From contig MU621090.1 in assembly GCA_025399215.1 (NCBI GenBank), positions 209,996 through 271,809 on the forward strand: a stretch of 61,814 nucleotides of DNA. Direction: 5' to 3'. Source of the stretch: Globomyces pollinis-pini (lineage: Eukaryota; Chytridiomycota; Chytridiomycetes; Rhizophydiales; Globomycetaceae). Of the stretch, positions 11,191-22,719 are shown piece after piece. Position 1 is the first letter of the stretch; every line of letters begins with the position of its first letter. The notes beneath the pieces were generated by a model that was given only the letters and a program-made list of their open reading frames with translations, searched no databases and was not told where the DNA came from. A program made the translations under genes and the position numbers.

Positions 11191-13728
11191 TTAACTGTCT
11201 AAACCAGTCATTACATTTTGTATCAGAGAACATGCTGGAATCCCATCATCCTTCATCATCTGGTACAACCGCTTTCCAGTATCTTCATCCCCTGTTCTTA
11301 GTGCACCCAACAACAGTGTTCGATATATCTGCTGATCTGGCTTTAATTCGACCAAAAATTCATCAAAAAAGACTCTTTTACATTCTTCATATTGATCTGT
11401 CCTGATCAATGACAAAAAGTATATATCGTATAAATATAAATTGGGTCCCGATATGGTTAAATAGTGTCGGAGTTTCGCAAGATGTTGCTCTAATGACTCC
11501 TCGTCAATGGGTCGGTCACGCCCTTTCATTAATGCGGAATACGCACAAGCTAAATTTTCTTTAATTCCAGGGATCCATTTAACTTCATTTTCAAGTTGCT
11601 TCACTAGTTTTTTGCCTGTTTCTGTATCACGCGCTTTAATGCAAAACTGAATAACTGGTAGTACGGCGCGAATAGTCATTGGATATCCATCTTGTATCAG
11701 TTTACGAAATACAGTCCATAGTAAGGTACCATCGCCTTCCTTTGATGCTACTTGAAGAAGTGCTATTGAGGTATCATAGTTTGGTGTTACATTATTTGAA
11801 ATCATCCCAGTAAACATATCAATTGCTTCCTCGTACTTCTTATTGCTACAATAAGCATATATCATTGCATTGTAAATCAAAGTACTCCTTTCCAAACCAA
11901 AACCAGCAGCTTGGCGAAATAACAAATTTGATTGTTCCAAATCTTTCAATTCACCATAACCCCTGATAAACAAGGACAAAATAGCATCTGTGGTTTTAAA
12001 CCCTGCTTTAGTGCACTCATCCCAAAGAGCACGAGCTGTAGTTATATCATTCTTTTTTAAACAAACAGTGATTAATGTCATATAATCCCTTTCCATCAAT
12101 TTAACTCCAGCTTTCTGCATATCATCCAATATCGCCATCATTGCATCAATATTCCCACATCTGCCATAATGCACAATCAACTGTGTAAAGAAAAAATTAT
12201 CAAATCGCAACTTTTTAGATTTCATGGTCTCGTACATGTTGATTAATCGTTTGGTCAAGCCCCGTTTTGTATAAGAACTCACCATTATGGTATAAGTCTT
12301 TAAATCCGGGTTGAATCCATTACGAATCATGTGGTTGTAAATTGTATCAAGCATTTCATGATCTTTAGTTTTTTGGAAATAGGTGAGAAAAGAATTATAT
12401 GTCCAATTACTGGTCATGAAACCCGCTTGATGCATTTTCCTCTTCCATCCAATTGCTTTCCTAATATGTGATCTAGAGACAACCTCATATGAATCGTTCA
12501 CACCCAAATTTGATCTATAATGTTACCTTAATGTTTCTTACATTTTTGGAGAAGATAAGCTTGGGCTATCTTTTCCACCAATAATAAGGATTCCATAGAT
12601 TAAACATTCATAGGTATTTCGATTGGGTTGAATTCCCAAATCTTCTAGTCTATGGAAACTTGCAATTGCTTTATCCAAATCCATCAAATATATTTGTCCG
12701 CTGATGATTCGATTCCAAATATCAATACGCGGCTCCAAATTATGTTTGATCATCACTGATAAAAAATCTTCAATTTCAGTGTATAGATGTGCCTTTGCTA
12801 AATATCCAACCAAAAGGTTACAATCAAACATTGTGATAGTACTTGGCAATGAAGTAGTAGTTTCGTCTTCTGGATTTCGAATCGTCCATGATTTGGTAAA
12901 CATGTCAATCAACCATTTTTTGGCTTCTAACGCCCCATCAAGATTAATCTTGACCTTTAGTAAAGGATGTAGATCAATCTTTTTCTTGTAAACTCTATCA
13001 TCATCGAGTGACTCTTGAAATAATGCCAAAGCCAATTGAAACCCATCAGATGAATCCAAGTATGAATACATGGATGCATTTCGAGCAATCATTTTCATAT
13101 TCCAAAAACTCTTGCCAGTATCATTAACTACATTCAAATGCGTTGCTAAAGCTCTATATTGTTTTGCAAGCATTTTATTACCCTTCATCACTCGGTGACC
13201 AGAATAATATAATAATTCATAAATTTCAATTGGTAATGCTACATTCTTCATATCTGATTCCAAGAAAGATTCAAAATTGTCCCATAATTCACAAAAGAAT
13301 TGATGATCAGTGGTGATGGTCATTGGAATGGTAATATTAAAATAAGTTGATAAAATAGCTATATGAGTTATTAATAACTAATCATTACATTTCTGATCAT
13401 TTGTCAAATATATTTCGGATATACTTTTAAGGTTATTCTTTGCTGTACTTTTAAATACAACACCTTTGAGTGATGATTGAGATTGACCTTTCCATTTATT
13501 GTTAACAGCTGGGTATCTATCATTATAATTTATCTGTTTTTTATTCCAATTAATTGGATTTGAGTTTAAAGATATCTCTAATAAATTAGAGAATGTGTTA
13601 TTACGGTCCAAGTTCAGTGCTGTATCAGAATACGATTTGGATAAACACAATTGGCTATTGATTTTGAATAGTACTCGGTTGGTTAAATTTAGTTTGTTCA
13701 AGTGCACTTTGTTGTAAATTCTTGACAT
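11191..13728 (-). CDS. Pentatricopeptide-repeat protein, probably mitochondrial
   Basis: Exons 13728-13389, 13358-12542 and 12514-11191 sum to 2,481 nt, or 826 aa, with introns of 30 and 27 nt. The first about 60 residues are basic and Asn/Ser-rich and fit a mitochondrial targeting region. PPR motifs are clear from the middle on, for example DIWNRIISGQIYLMDLDKAI, TYTIMVSSYTKRGLTKRLI, DYMTLITVCLKKNDITTA and TLIYNAMIYAYCSNKKYEEA. It is likely an organellar RNA-binding factor whose target is unknown. The second junction restores SPKISNLGVNDSYE across the intron at 12515-12541. Its 5' end faces the 3' end of the HGH1 gene with 89 bp between. Confidence 0.87.
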
Positions 13729-13817
13729 TCCGTTCGTTCAAACAAAAAAAAAATAACAACCAATTTCAAACCAAACTCAATATCACCATAAATTTTATTA
13801 TCAATGTTCAATTGAAC

Positions 13818-15014
13818 TTAAGGTTCATTACTTTCATCGCGCATAATCATATTCACCACTTTCTCAATCAATTCACTCACTTCTTCATTCTTCTCTTGTA
13901 AATGAAGTTTCTTTATCACTGGATACACTTTGATGTTTCGACAATAGTCTCTTCCAAGTCGACTACCACATATCGATAATATAATTTCCATCAGTAAAAT
14001 CCTTAATGTTGGATCACTCTCGCGTTTTTTTTCTGGTTCCAATAATTGTAATTCAAATGGCATTCCTTCCATTTCCTACAGCTTAAGAAAAAATATTATT
14101 ACATCTTCATCATAATCTTCAGGTCCAGATAATGGAAGTAAAATATAGACCATCAAGTTTAGGTTATCAGACAATAACACATCTATTCCTTTCTCTGCCA
14201 AACTAGCACCAAAACAGATATTTTTGATAGCAGCCAAGACCCCTCCTCGTCTAATCACATCTTTATGCTCCGTAAAGACAATGAGTTTCGACATTCTTTC
14301 TGATCCATCAACGGTAGAATTGGATAAAAAGAAACTACAACCTAAAAAAACGATGAGACGAATTCCCAAAGAAGATGATAATAGAACATAGAATATAAGG
14401 TGTAGAATGAGTCAATGGTACCTTGTGGGGACGTGGTGATGTTAGCAAACACACCAGCCAAGAAATGAAACGATGCACTTGGATTGTACACATTAGTTTC
14501 TCCTCGAACAAAAATTTCCAATAAATTATCCAATCGATGCGTTCCAGGTTGAGCACTGTCTGATTCCTCAATAGGTAATAGAATATTTTTGATAGCATCA
14601 TATTTTGAAAGATTATTCAATAACATACAACATAAATCAGCATTCACATTTTTAGGTAGCTACAATCAATAATACAAATATACAATCAATAAAAGTAATA
14701 AATCGTTAATGAATTCGGTAGTGGCCATAGTAGCGATGAAAGATAATTCGGCAGTTAAATTAATTAAAGCCGATAATGCATCATGAGCAGTTAACTAAAA
14801 GATGAACAATAAGAATAAATTACTGGTTCCTCTTTACATAAATTCATTAAATCCAATATAGGTTTAAAATTTTTTAATTTGAAATGTTCAAAATTTGATT
14901 TATCATTTGTTAAACCAGCAACTAGTTTAGTAGCTTCATGTCGAACCTATTCTTAGTTTTCATATCCATTACATCCAATCGTTCGTGTGATAAAAAATCA
15001 AATAATTCATCCAT
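13818..15014 (-). CDS. HGH1: HGH1-family armadillo-like chaperone cofactor
   Basis: Starts at ATG 15014 (MDELFDFLSHERLDVRHEA after removing a 26-nt intron). Conserved HGH1 blocks follow: FHFLAGVFANITTSPQG, SKLIVFTEHKDVIRRGG, VYILLPLSGPEDYDEDEM and EGMPFELQLLEPEKKRESD. HGH1 is an armadillo-type protein that in yeast and mammals aids folding of elongation factor 2 with TRiC. Several introns interrupt it; the last is 27 nt and joins DEDVI-free sequence to EMEGMP, exactly as in homologues. It is divergent with the reductase gene only 56 bp away. Exact boundaries of the two middle introns (about 14650-14820) were not fully resolved. Confidence 0.87.
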
Positions 15015-15070
15015 TTTAGTTGCTTAAATTTTTAAAAAAAAATTATCATTGTCATTCATTTGAAACTGAA
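15015..15070. promoter_or_regulatory. 56-bp bidirectional intergenic region
   Basis: Only 56 bp separate the start codon of HGH1 (minus) from that of the reductase gene (plus). The region is AT-rich, with an A-run near its centre. Any promoters and both 5' leaders must fit here or overlap the genes. No specific factor site was recognised. Confidence 0.5.
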
Positions 15071-15903
15071 ATGGAACTTTTGCTATATCTAGAATTCTAT
15101 GCATTTCCTATTTTATTCTTATTATCAACAATCGCTGTAAACGCTCCATATGGAAAGTTTGCTAGAGATGGTATTCATAAGTATCAATTTTAAATAAAAG
15201 GTTGGGGTCCTCAATTCAATGGAAAGTGGAGTTTCTTTATCTTTGAAGCAGTTTCTCCTCTATTCTTCTTCTATTTTTGGTGGATTTCTAATACATTATC
15301 ATCTGTTTATTCAATATTCTTATGTTCATTATACATGTTACACTATATTTACAGATCAATCATATTCACTTATATTACCCCTTCAATGAAACCTGCATCT
15401 TTACCAATCATTCTTTCTGCAATATTCTTCAATTCTATTAATGGATACAACAATGGAATTGCTACTTCACAACTTTCAAGTTCATCTTCAATCCTTCTTT
15501 CTATTTTAGGAACAAGTCTTTTTATTATTGGTAAAGAAAAATCATGTAATTTCAATTTTGTAGGATTATCAATCAACATACACAGTGATGCTCATCTTCG
15601 ATCATTAAGGTCAAAACCTGGAAATAATCCAAATGCATATTATATTCCAGATGCCGGATTTTATAAATATGTGACAGTAATTCATCTGGAGTGTTAATAT
15701 AGGCTGCCAATTATTTTGGAGAATTAGTTGAATGGTTTGGATGGAGTCTTTTACTATATCCGAATGTTGCAGGGTTGGCCTTCTTTTTCTGTACATTCGC
15801 AAATTTGGTACCAAGAGCCATGTCGACTCATCAATGGTACAAACAAAAATTCTCCGAAAAGTACCCAAAAGACAGATATGTGATTATTCCATTCGTCTTT
15901 TAA
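15071..15903 (+). CDS. Steroid 5-alpha-reductase family membrane enzyme
   Basis: Exons 15071-15170, 15201-15670 and 15703-15903 total 771 nt, or 256 aa, the usual family size. Introns are 30 and 32 nt. Family motifs are APYGKFARDGWG near the start, INGYNNG, GLSINIHSDAHLRSLR, then ANYFGELVEWFGW and a C-terminus of HQWYKQKFSEKYPKDR plus VIIPFVF. These match SRD5A1/2-type 3-oxo-5-alpha-steroid 4-dehydrogenases, NADPH-dependent ER enzymes with several membrane helices. The true substrate (sterol or another enone lipid) cannot be read from sequence. The stop codon lies inside the first unit of a 31-bp tandem repeat. Confidence 0.85.
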
Positions 15904-15997
15904 TGCAGAACAATTCATTCCATTCGTCTTTTAATGCAGAACAATTCATTCCATTCGCCTTTTAATGCAGAACAATTCATTCCATTAGTGTTTTAAT
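15886..15997 (+). repeat. 31-bp tandem repeat spanning the reductase stop codon
   Basis: Three full units of 31 bp start at 15886, 15917 and 15948, with a partial fourth at 15979. Each contains ATTCCATTCGTCTTTTAATG or a close variant. The first unit encodes the conserved C-terminal IPFVF and the TAA stop, so the duplicated copies lie in the 3' untranslated region and repeat the gene's own end. Confidence 0.9.
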
Positions 15998-16055
15998 ACA
16001 GATGCTACATTATCTATATTGTCTCTTTTGAGATAGGGTTACAAACGATTATACA

Positions 16056-16466
16056 TTAGAAAATAGATTTATTATTGTTATTGCTACTTCTAACAGATCT
16101 AGATTGTCTGCCCATCCCCAGACATTTCTCCAAATGAGGAGCAAAACGAGCAGCTGGAAAACCAACATTACATTGAGGACATTCATATTTATCAGTTTGT
16201 GAGATAATTGAAGGATCGTTACCAAAGCAGTCCAAATTTGGATTAGTAGTTTTTGATAAGAAAGCATAACATTTCTTGTTACAACGATTACAAACAGAAT
16301 TCAATAATTTAAAATCGTGTAAGAATTCAAAGTAAACTTCTAAAAGAGATTCTAATTCAATATCTTCATAAATGAAACTAACGAGTTCATCTTTCTGATG
16401 AGATGGTAATAAAGAGAATAAGGAAGGAGGCTTAGTAGTAGAATCTGATCTACTAGTTAGGACCAT
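16056..16466 (-). CDS. SGF11: SGF11-like SAGA deubiquitinase-module subunit
   Basis: Single open frame of 136 aa. The C-terminal zinc finger YECPQCNVGFPAARFAPHLE followed by KCLGMGRQSR matches the Sgf11 zinc finger (C-x2-C, H-x3-C, then a basic GR tail) that binds the nucleosome acidic patch. The N-terminal acidic helix (IYEDIELESLLEVYFEFLHD) fits the segment that packs against Ubp8 and Sus1. In the nucleus this module removes ubiquitin from histone H2B. The middle pair CNRCNKKC is an additional cysteine cluster, which occurs in longer homologues. It is divergent from the aconitase gene. Confidence 0.85.
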   Translation of the reverse strand: MVLTSRSDSTTKPPSLFSLLPSHQKDELVSFIYEDIELESLLEVYFEFLHDFKLLNSVCNRCNKKCYAFLSKTTNPNLDCFGNDPSIISQTDKYECPQCNVGFPAARFAPHLEKCLGMGRQSRSVRSSNNNNKSIF

Positions 16467-16875
16467 AGTAAATACTTTTTAATTTTAGGAGTTTTTGATG
16501 GTACGTTTGAAGAAGTTGTTGATTTTGGACTCTGATGCATGTTAATGTAAAAAAACTAAAACTCATTGTAAATCACCTTATAAGTATCATTGTAATACTA
16601 TAGAATGGATAGTAAGTTTTACTTGCAAGTATCATGGTAATGGATAGTAAGTTTTTAAGGGGTGGATTAAGACTCTATAAACAATAAAGTAGAATACTAG
16701 GTATATAGGTACTATTAGTATTACTACTAGTATTACTATTATTACTATTTAATAGTATAGTTTTTAACCATCACCATCCTCACAAGAGTCGGAGTATCTT
16801 TTATTCATGTGAAAGAGTGTGCGGCATGTCACTGGGTTTTTACTCGTTTTATTTGATGTGGTTTTTTTTTAACAA
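16467..16875. other. Intergenic region between SGF11 and aconitase genes
   Basis: No gene is supported in these 409 bp. Two things are visible. A partly duplicated block shares AAGTATCAT and GGATAGTAAGTTTTT (16582-16620 and 16627-16656). An AT-rich run of TTACTA/ATTACT repeats lies at about 16710-16757. It presumably holds the divergent promoters of the two flanking genes. Confidence 0.6.
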
Positions 16876-19394
16876 ATGATTGCAAGTGCTTTTAAAAAGG
16901 TAAGATTATTATCACATCTGATGGTCGCGATAGGTTGCCTTCTCTCCAAAGAAGAATGTCTTGCCTATCAGAGCTTTAGCTACTCAGGTTCCAATGTCAA
17001 ACTTGGAATCTGATAAATTTATTAATTATAAACGTATGGAAGAAAACTTGAAAATCGTAAAGGACAGGTTAATTATCTTTTACACTCTAATATACTAGAT
17101 TACAACATCCTCTCACTTTGGCTGAAAAAATTGTCTATGGACATTTAGATGATGCTAAAAACCAAGATATTAAACGTGGAGTGTCCTACCTTAACTTAAG
17201 ACCTGATCGTGTCGCTTGTCAAGATGCTACCGCTCAAATGGCGTTATTACAATTCATGTCTGCTGGTTTACCTACCGTTGCTGTTCCTTCCACCGTTCAC
17301 TGTGATCATTTGATCGAAGCTCAAACTGGTGGTGTTAAAGATTTAGCTCGTGCCCAAAATTTAAACAAAGAAGTTTATGATTTCTTGGCCTCCACTTGTG
17401 CTAAATATGGCCTTGGTTTCTGGAAGCCTGGTTCTGGTATTATTCACCAAATTATTTTGGAAAATTATGCTTTCCCTGGTGGATTAATGATTGGTACCGA
17501 CTCCCACACCCCTAATGCTGGTGGTTTGGGTATGGTTGCTGTCGGTGTCGGTGGTGCTGATGCTGTTGATGTTATGGCCAACATTCCTTGGGAATTAAAG
17601 TGCCCTAAGGTCATTGGTGTTAAATTGACTGGAAAAATGAACGGATGGACTTCTGCTAAAGGTAACTCCTTTTTTCACAAACCTTATAATTTTTTTAAAA
17701 ATATCATTGTTCTTATCAATTACATTTACTAATCTACATAGATATCATTTTGAAGGTTGCAGGTATCTTGACTGTTAAAGGTGGTACTGGTGCTATTGTT
17801 GAATACTTTGGACCTGGTGTAGATAACATCTCTTGCACTGGTATGGCCACCATCTGTAACATGGGTGCTGAAATTGGTGCTACTACTTCATTATTCCCAT
17901 ACAATGGACGTATGGCAGATTACCTTAATGCTACCAACCGTTCTGGTATTGCTAACCTTGCTGATTCATTCAAACACAACCTGGTTGCTGATGCTGGTGC
18001 AAAGTAATTGGAAATTTTTAATGTTAGATACGATCAAATCATTGAAATTGACTTGAACACCCTCGAACCTTATATCAACGGACCATTCACCCCTGATCTT
18101 GCTACTCCATTGAGCAAGTTTGCTGCTGCCGTCAAGGAAAACAACTGGCCTGCAGAATTGAAAGTTGGTTTAATCGGATCCTGTACCAACTCCTCCTACG
18201 AAGATATGGACCGTTCTGCTTCTCTCGCACAACAAGCATTAGATGCTGGTGTTAAGGCCAAATCTCTTTTCACCATTACCCCAGGTTCCGAACAAATTCG
18301 TGCCACTATTACCCGTGATGGACAAGCCGAAATTTTCGACAAAATTGGAGGTGTCGTTTTAGCCAATGCATGTGGACCATGTATCGGTCAATGGGATCGT
18401 CAAGATGTTAAGAAGGGTACCAAGAACTCTATCATTACTTCATATAACCGTAACTTTACTGGTCGTAATGATGCCAACCCTGCAACACACGCCTTTGTCT
18501 CTTCCCCAGAAATCGTAACTGCCATGATTTTCGCTGGTGATTTAACCTTCAACCCTATGACCGACTCTCTCAAGACTGAAGACGGAAAAGACTTCAAATT
18601 TGAAGCTCCAAAGGGTGCTGAACTTCCACCTCGTGGTTATGACCCTGGTGAAAACACCTATCAAGCTCCTCCTGCCGAACGTTCATCCATTAAGGTTTCC
18701 GTAAGCCCAACTTCTGACCGTCTTCAATTACTCACCCCATTCACTAAATGGGATGGCAAAGATTACGAAAAGGTTGAACTTCTCATCAAGGTAAAGGGTA
18801 AATGTACCACCGATCACATTTCAATGGCTGGTCCTTGGTTGAAATACCGTGGACACTTGGACAACATTTCTAACAACATGTTAATTGGTGCTATCAATAT
18901 TGAAAATGGCAAGGCCAACAGTATTAAAAACATCACAAACGGACAATTCGAAGCTGTTCCAAAGGTTGCACGTGACCTTAAAGCTAAAGGTATTAAATGG
19001 GTTGTTGTTGGAGATGAAAACTATGGTGAAGGTTCTTCCCGTGAACATGCTGCTTTAGAAGTCCGTCATTTGGGTGGTGTTGCAGTTATTGTCAGATCTT
19101 TTGCCCGTATTCATGGTAAGGCTCACTCTTAAAACTCATAAATTAGAAACCAATCTTAAAAAGCAAGGTATGTTACCACTTACATTCGCCAACCCTGCCG
19201 ACTACGACAAGATCAGTCCAGGTGACAAGCTTTCCATTCTTGGACTCACTACTTTTGCCCCTGGTAAACAGTTGACTTTGAAGGTCCACAAAGCTTCTGG
19301 TGATATCACTTTCCCATTAAACCATACTTTCAATCTTGGACAAATTGAATGGTTCAAAGCTGGTAGTGCTTTGAACAAGATGGCTGCTGCTTAA
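16876..19394 (+). CDS. ACO1: Mitochondrial aconitate hydratase
   Basis: Six exons (16876-16899, 16934-17067, 17099-17661, 17742-18003, 18028-19115, 19147-19394) total 2,319 nt, or 772 aa. Introns are 34, 31, 80, 24 and 31 nt. A basic presequence precedes [20 protein letters not shown]. The enzyme interconverts citrate and isocitrate in the TCA cycle. The [4Fe-4S] cysteines are present in [11 protein letters not shown] and [12 protein letters not shown], and active-site motifs include [26 protein letters not shown] and [14 protein letters not shown]. The gene is complete with a typical length and C-terminus ([15 protein letters not shown]). Codon use is more C/G-ending than the neighbours, consistent with high expression. 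Confidence 0.97.
18004..18027 (+). other. 24-nt spliceosomal micro-intron in aconitase
   Basis: The interval starts GTAATTGG and ends ATGTTAG. Left in place it puts TAA in frame. Removing exactly 24 nt restores [14 protein letters not shown], a block conserved in all mitochondrial aconitases. Together these make the intron secure at nucleotide resolution. Confidence 0.95.
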
Positions 19395-19907
19395 GAGAAG
19401 TTTTTTATATATTTCTTTACACTGAATTCCTGAATGGTGTTGCTTTACTAAATTTGTTGAGATCATGTTTGTGTAATTGAGGAAGGAAATGATTGATTGA
19501 ATTTAAATAGTCGTTTCGGAACACATTTCGGAATGCGTTCCGAAAGAGGAAATATCATTGGCCAACGATTCCTTATAAAATCACACGTTCATATTTCATT
19601 GATGGACAGACTATCAATAGACTGCTCAATCTCGTAGATGGATAGATTTTTTTATCTATATAATAGTTGGTTCCAAAGGGAGGTTGTTTTGCCCATCAAA
19701 ATGAATTCAAATTGAGTAAAGAAAGTCCTCCAATATCTCATTCTGAATGTCAACCAATGATTCATAGTTTGTCATCAACTGTTCTCACAGATGTTTGTTT
19801 GTGGAAGGTACGAGAAAATTCTTGAGTCAACTTGATTCAGTGTGACCCAATTTTGATTCAAAACCATTAGTATTTAAACCTCAACAAAATCAAATCCATG
19901 TCATAAA
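19395..19907. other. Hsp104 upstream region with palindromic 12-bp array
   Basis: No gene is supported here. TTTCGGAA occurs at 19514-19521 and 19526-19533, followed by its exact inverse TTCCGAAA at 19538-19545, each 12 bp apart; the last two form a palindrome with a 4-bp loop. A TATA-like CTTATAAAAT follows near 19571. The GAA/TTC units are not at standard heat-shock-element spacing, so the factor is uncertain. Confidence 0.6.
19803..19827 (+). promoter_or_regulatory. Gapped heat-shock element upstream of HSP104
   Basis: GAA at 19804, GAA at 19814, TTC at 19819 and GAG at 19824 sit on a 5-bp grid, the pattern of a gap-type heat-shock element bound by Hsf1 trimers. The site lies about 85-105 bp before the Hsp104 start codon. 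Presence of units is seen directly; binding is inferred. Confidence 0.6.
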
Positions 19908-22597
19908 ATGCTATCTCCTGAAAGCTTTACTGAAAAATCAACTGAAATTATACAACAAGCTCATAAACTGGCTCAAGAATATGGACATTCTCAAGTGGCT
20001 GCCATTCATCTAACAGTCGCTTTGATGGAAGATTCAGACAGTTTATTAAAATCACTCATTGTTAAATGTGGAGTAGAAACTGCTCCTATTGAACGAAAAT
20101 TTAGATCTATCTTGGTCAAACAACCATCTCAAACTCCTGCTCCTGATCAAGTCTCTTATAACCATACCTTTCAAACTGTCTTGAAAAGGTCAAATGAAAT
20201 CAGACAAACTCAAAAAGATGCACATATTTCCATTGATCACCTATTATTGGCTTTATTGGAAGTGAAAGATATCATGATGGTTTTAGATAGTTTTAATCTA
20301 TCCAAGAAAACTTTGGAAACTACCATTGGTCAAATACGTGGAAGTAAAAGAATAGATTCGCGATCTTCAGATTCAACTTTTGAAGCACTTAGCAAATATG
20401 CTATTGATATGATTGCTTTGGCAGAAGCTGGAAAACTTGATCCTTGTATTGGTCGTGATGATGAAATTCGAAGAGTTATTCGAGTATTGGCTCGAAGAAC
20501 TAAAAATAATCCTATCTTGATTGGAGAACCTGGGGTTGGAAAAACAGCTATTGTGGAAGGATTGGCTCAACGTATTGTTAGGAAAGATGTTCCACAATCT
20601 CTTGATTGTAAATTATATTCCCTTGATATGGGTGCATGTAAGTGAATTTATCAATATTAATCGTATAACTAGTGATTGCTGGTGCAAAATATCGTGGTGA
20701 ATTTGAAGAGAGATTGAAAGCGGTGTTGAAGGAAGTACAAGATGCAAAGGGCAATATCATCATCTTTATTGATGAAATACACACTGTATTGGGTGCCGGT
20801 GCTTCTGAAGGATCTATGGATGCTGCCAACCTCTTGAAGCCAATGTTGGCTCGTGGTGAATTACATATGATTGGTGCTACTACTTTGGGAGAGTATCAAA
20901 AACATATCGAGAAAGATCCTGCCTTTGAACGTCGTTTCCAACAAGTTATGGTCGGGGAACCTTCTGTGGAATCTACTATTTCAATATTAAGAGGAATCAG
21001 AGAAAAATGGGAAGCGTTCCATGGAGTGCGAATTGCTGATGGTGCACTGGTAGCAGCTGCAACCCTTGCTGATCGTTATATCACAAACCGTTTCCTACCA
21101 GATAAAGCTATTGATTTGGTAGATGAAGCTTGTGCAAATGCAAAGGTTCAATTGGAAACACAACCAGAAGCAATTGATGTATTGGATCGAAAAATTCTAC
21201 AATTAGAAATTGAAGCAACCGCTTTAGGCAAAGAAAAAGATGCCAATAGTGTTCAAAGGCTCGGAAAAGTACATGAAGAGCTTAGCAAACTAAAGGAGCA
21301 ACTTCACCCACTACAAGCAAAATATGAAAACGAGAAAGGCCGTGTAAACGAATTGCGTCAATTGCAACAGAAAATGGAAGAATTAAAGAACAAAGTCCAG
21401 GATGCGGAAAGAAAATATGATCTTGCCCTGGCTGCTGATTTGAAGTATGGAGCCATTCCTGATCTTCAAAAGAAAATCAATGAAGTTGAAGCGTTACATG
21501 CTGAAGAACAAGATAAAATATATGAAGGAGGATCTCAAGATGGAACTTTAGTATCCGAGCATGTTTTTGCTGAACAAATTATGGATGTTGTTTCAAAATG
21601 GACTGGAATTCCGGTGAATAGATTGAATAAGTCTCAAGTTGAACGATTGTTGCATTTGGAAGATGCTTTGCACAAACGTGTCATTGGTCAGCATGAAGCT
21701 GTTAAAGCTGTTGCTGAAGCTGTGTTGCGGTCTCGTGCTGGTCTCTCTGGATCTGGAACTATTGGTAGCTTTTTGTTTTTGGGTCCTACAGGTGTTGGGA
21801 AAACAGAACTGGCTAAAACCTTGGCTACAGAGCTATTCGATGATGACAAGAAGGGTCTTATTCGCTTAGATATGTCTGAATACATGGAACAACACTCTGT
21901 TGCAAGACTTATTGGTGCACCGCCTGGTTATGTTGGGTTCGATGAAGGTGGTCAATTGACAGAATCTGTTCGCAAGCATCCTTATTGTGTTATTCTCTTT
22001 GATGAAATTGAAAAGGCACATCCTCAAGTTCTCAACATTTTACTTCAAGTGCTTGATGATGGTCGATTAACTGACGGGAAGGGAAGATTGGTCAACTTTG
22101 CCAACACTGTTATCATCATGACATCTAACGTTGGGTCTGCATTTTTGACATCTGGACAAAGCTTGGATGTAGTGAAACCTAGTGTCATGAGCCAAGTTCG
22201 ATCTACTTTCAAACCAGAATTGCTTAACCGAATAACAGAGATTATGATGTTCCATCCACTTGAAATGAAGCAATTATGTGAAATAGTCAAAATTCAATTA
22301 ACTGATATTTCAAAACGACTTCAAGACAGACATATCAGATTGGATATTACTGAAAAGGCTTCTCAATATATTCTATCAGAGGCTTATGATCCAGCTTATG
22401 GTGCTCGACCACTCAAGAGATACTTGGAAAGACTGTTGGTGACCAATATTGCCAAAATGATCTTATCTGGCTCATTAACTGATCACTCCATTGTTCTAAT
22501 TCAAACCAAAGAGGAATTGAACAAGGGCAAGTCATTTGTGTCAATTGACGACAATCTCATTTTAACCTCCGAATCTCATCACGAAATGGAATTCTAA
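19908..22597 (+). CDS. HSP104: Hsp104/ClpB disaggregase
   Basis: Exons 19908-20637 and 20673-22597 give 884 aa, with one 35-nt intron. The order is: Clp N-domain ([20 protein letters not shown]); AAA-1 with Walker A GEPGVGKT and Walker [10 protein letters not shown]; the coiled-coil M-domain (about 21200-21450, rich in E, K and L); and AAA-2 with Walker A GPTGVGKT and Walker [13 protein letters not shown] ClpB-type C-domain ends EMEF rather than with the acidic tail of yeast Hsp104. Lack of a presequence indicates the cytosolic/nuclear form. Hsp104 extracts proteins from aggregates with Hsp70/Hsp40 using ATP. The gene is followed in the same direction by an Hsp20 gene, forming a heat-shock pair. 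Confidence 0.96.
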
Positions 22598-22657
22598 TTG
22601 TAATAAACTAGTAAATCAAATGAATTTTTGTTCTTCAAAATTTTGAGGTAATCGTTG

Positions 22658-22675
22658 TTCTAGAAGTTTCTTGTG
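22658..22675 (+). promoter_or_regulatory. Perfect three-unit heat-shock element before HSP20
   Basis: TTCTAGAAGTTTC (22658-22670) is three contiguous alternating units (TTC, GAA, TTC) at exact 5-bp spacing, extended by a partial GTG unit at 22673. It lies 50-60 bp before the Hsp20 start codon, with a TATA-like CTTATAATG between. This is the canonical arrangement for Hsf1. Confidence 0.8.
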
Positions 22676-22719
22676 AAACTCTCTTATAATGTGAGACTAA
22701 TTAACCTTTCTTCTCACTA

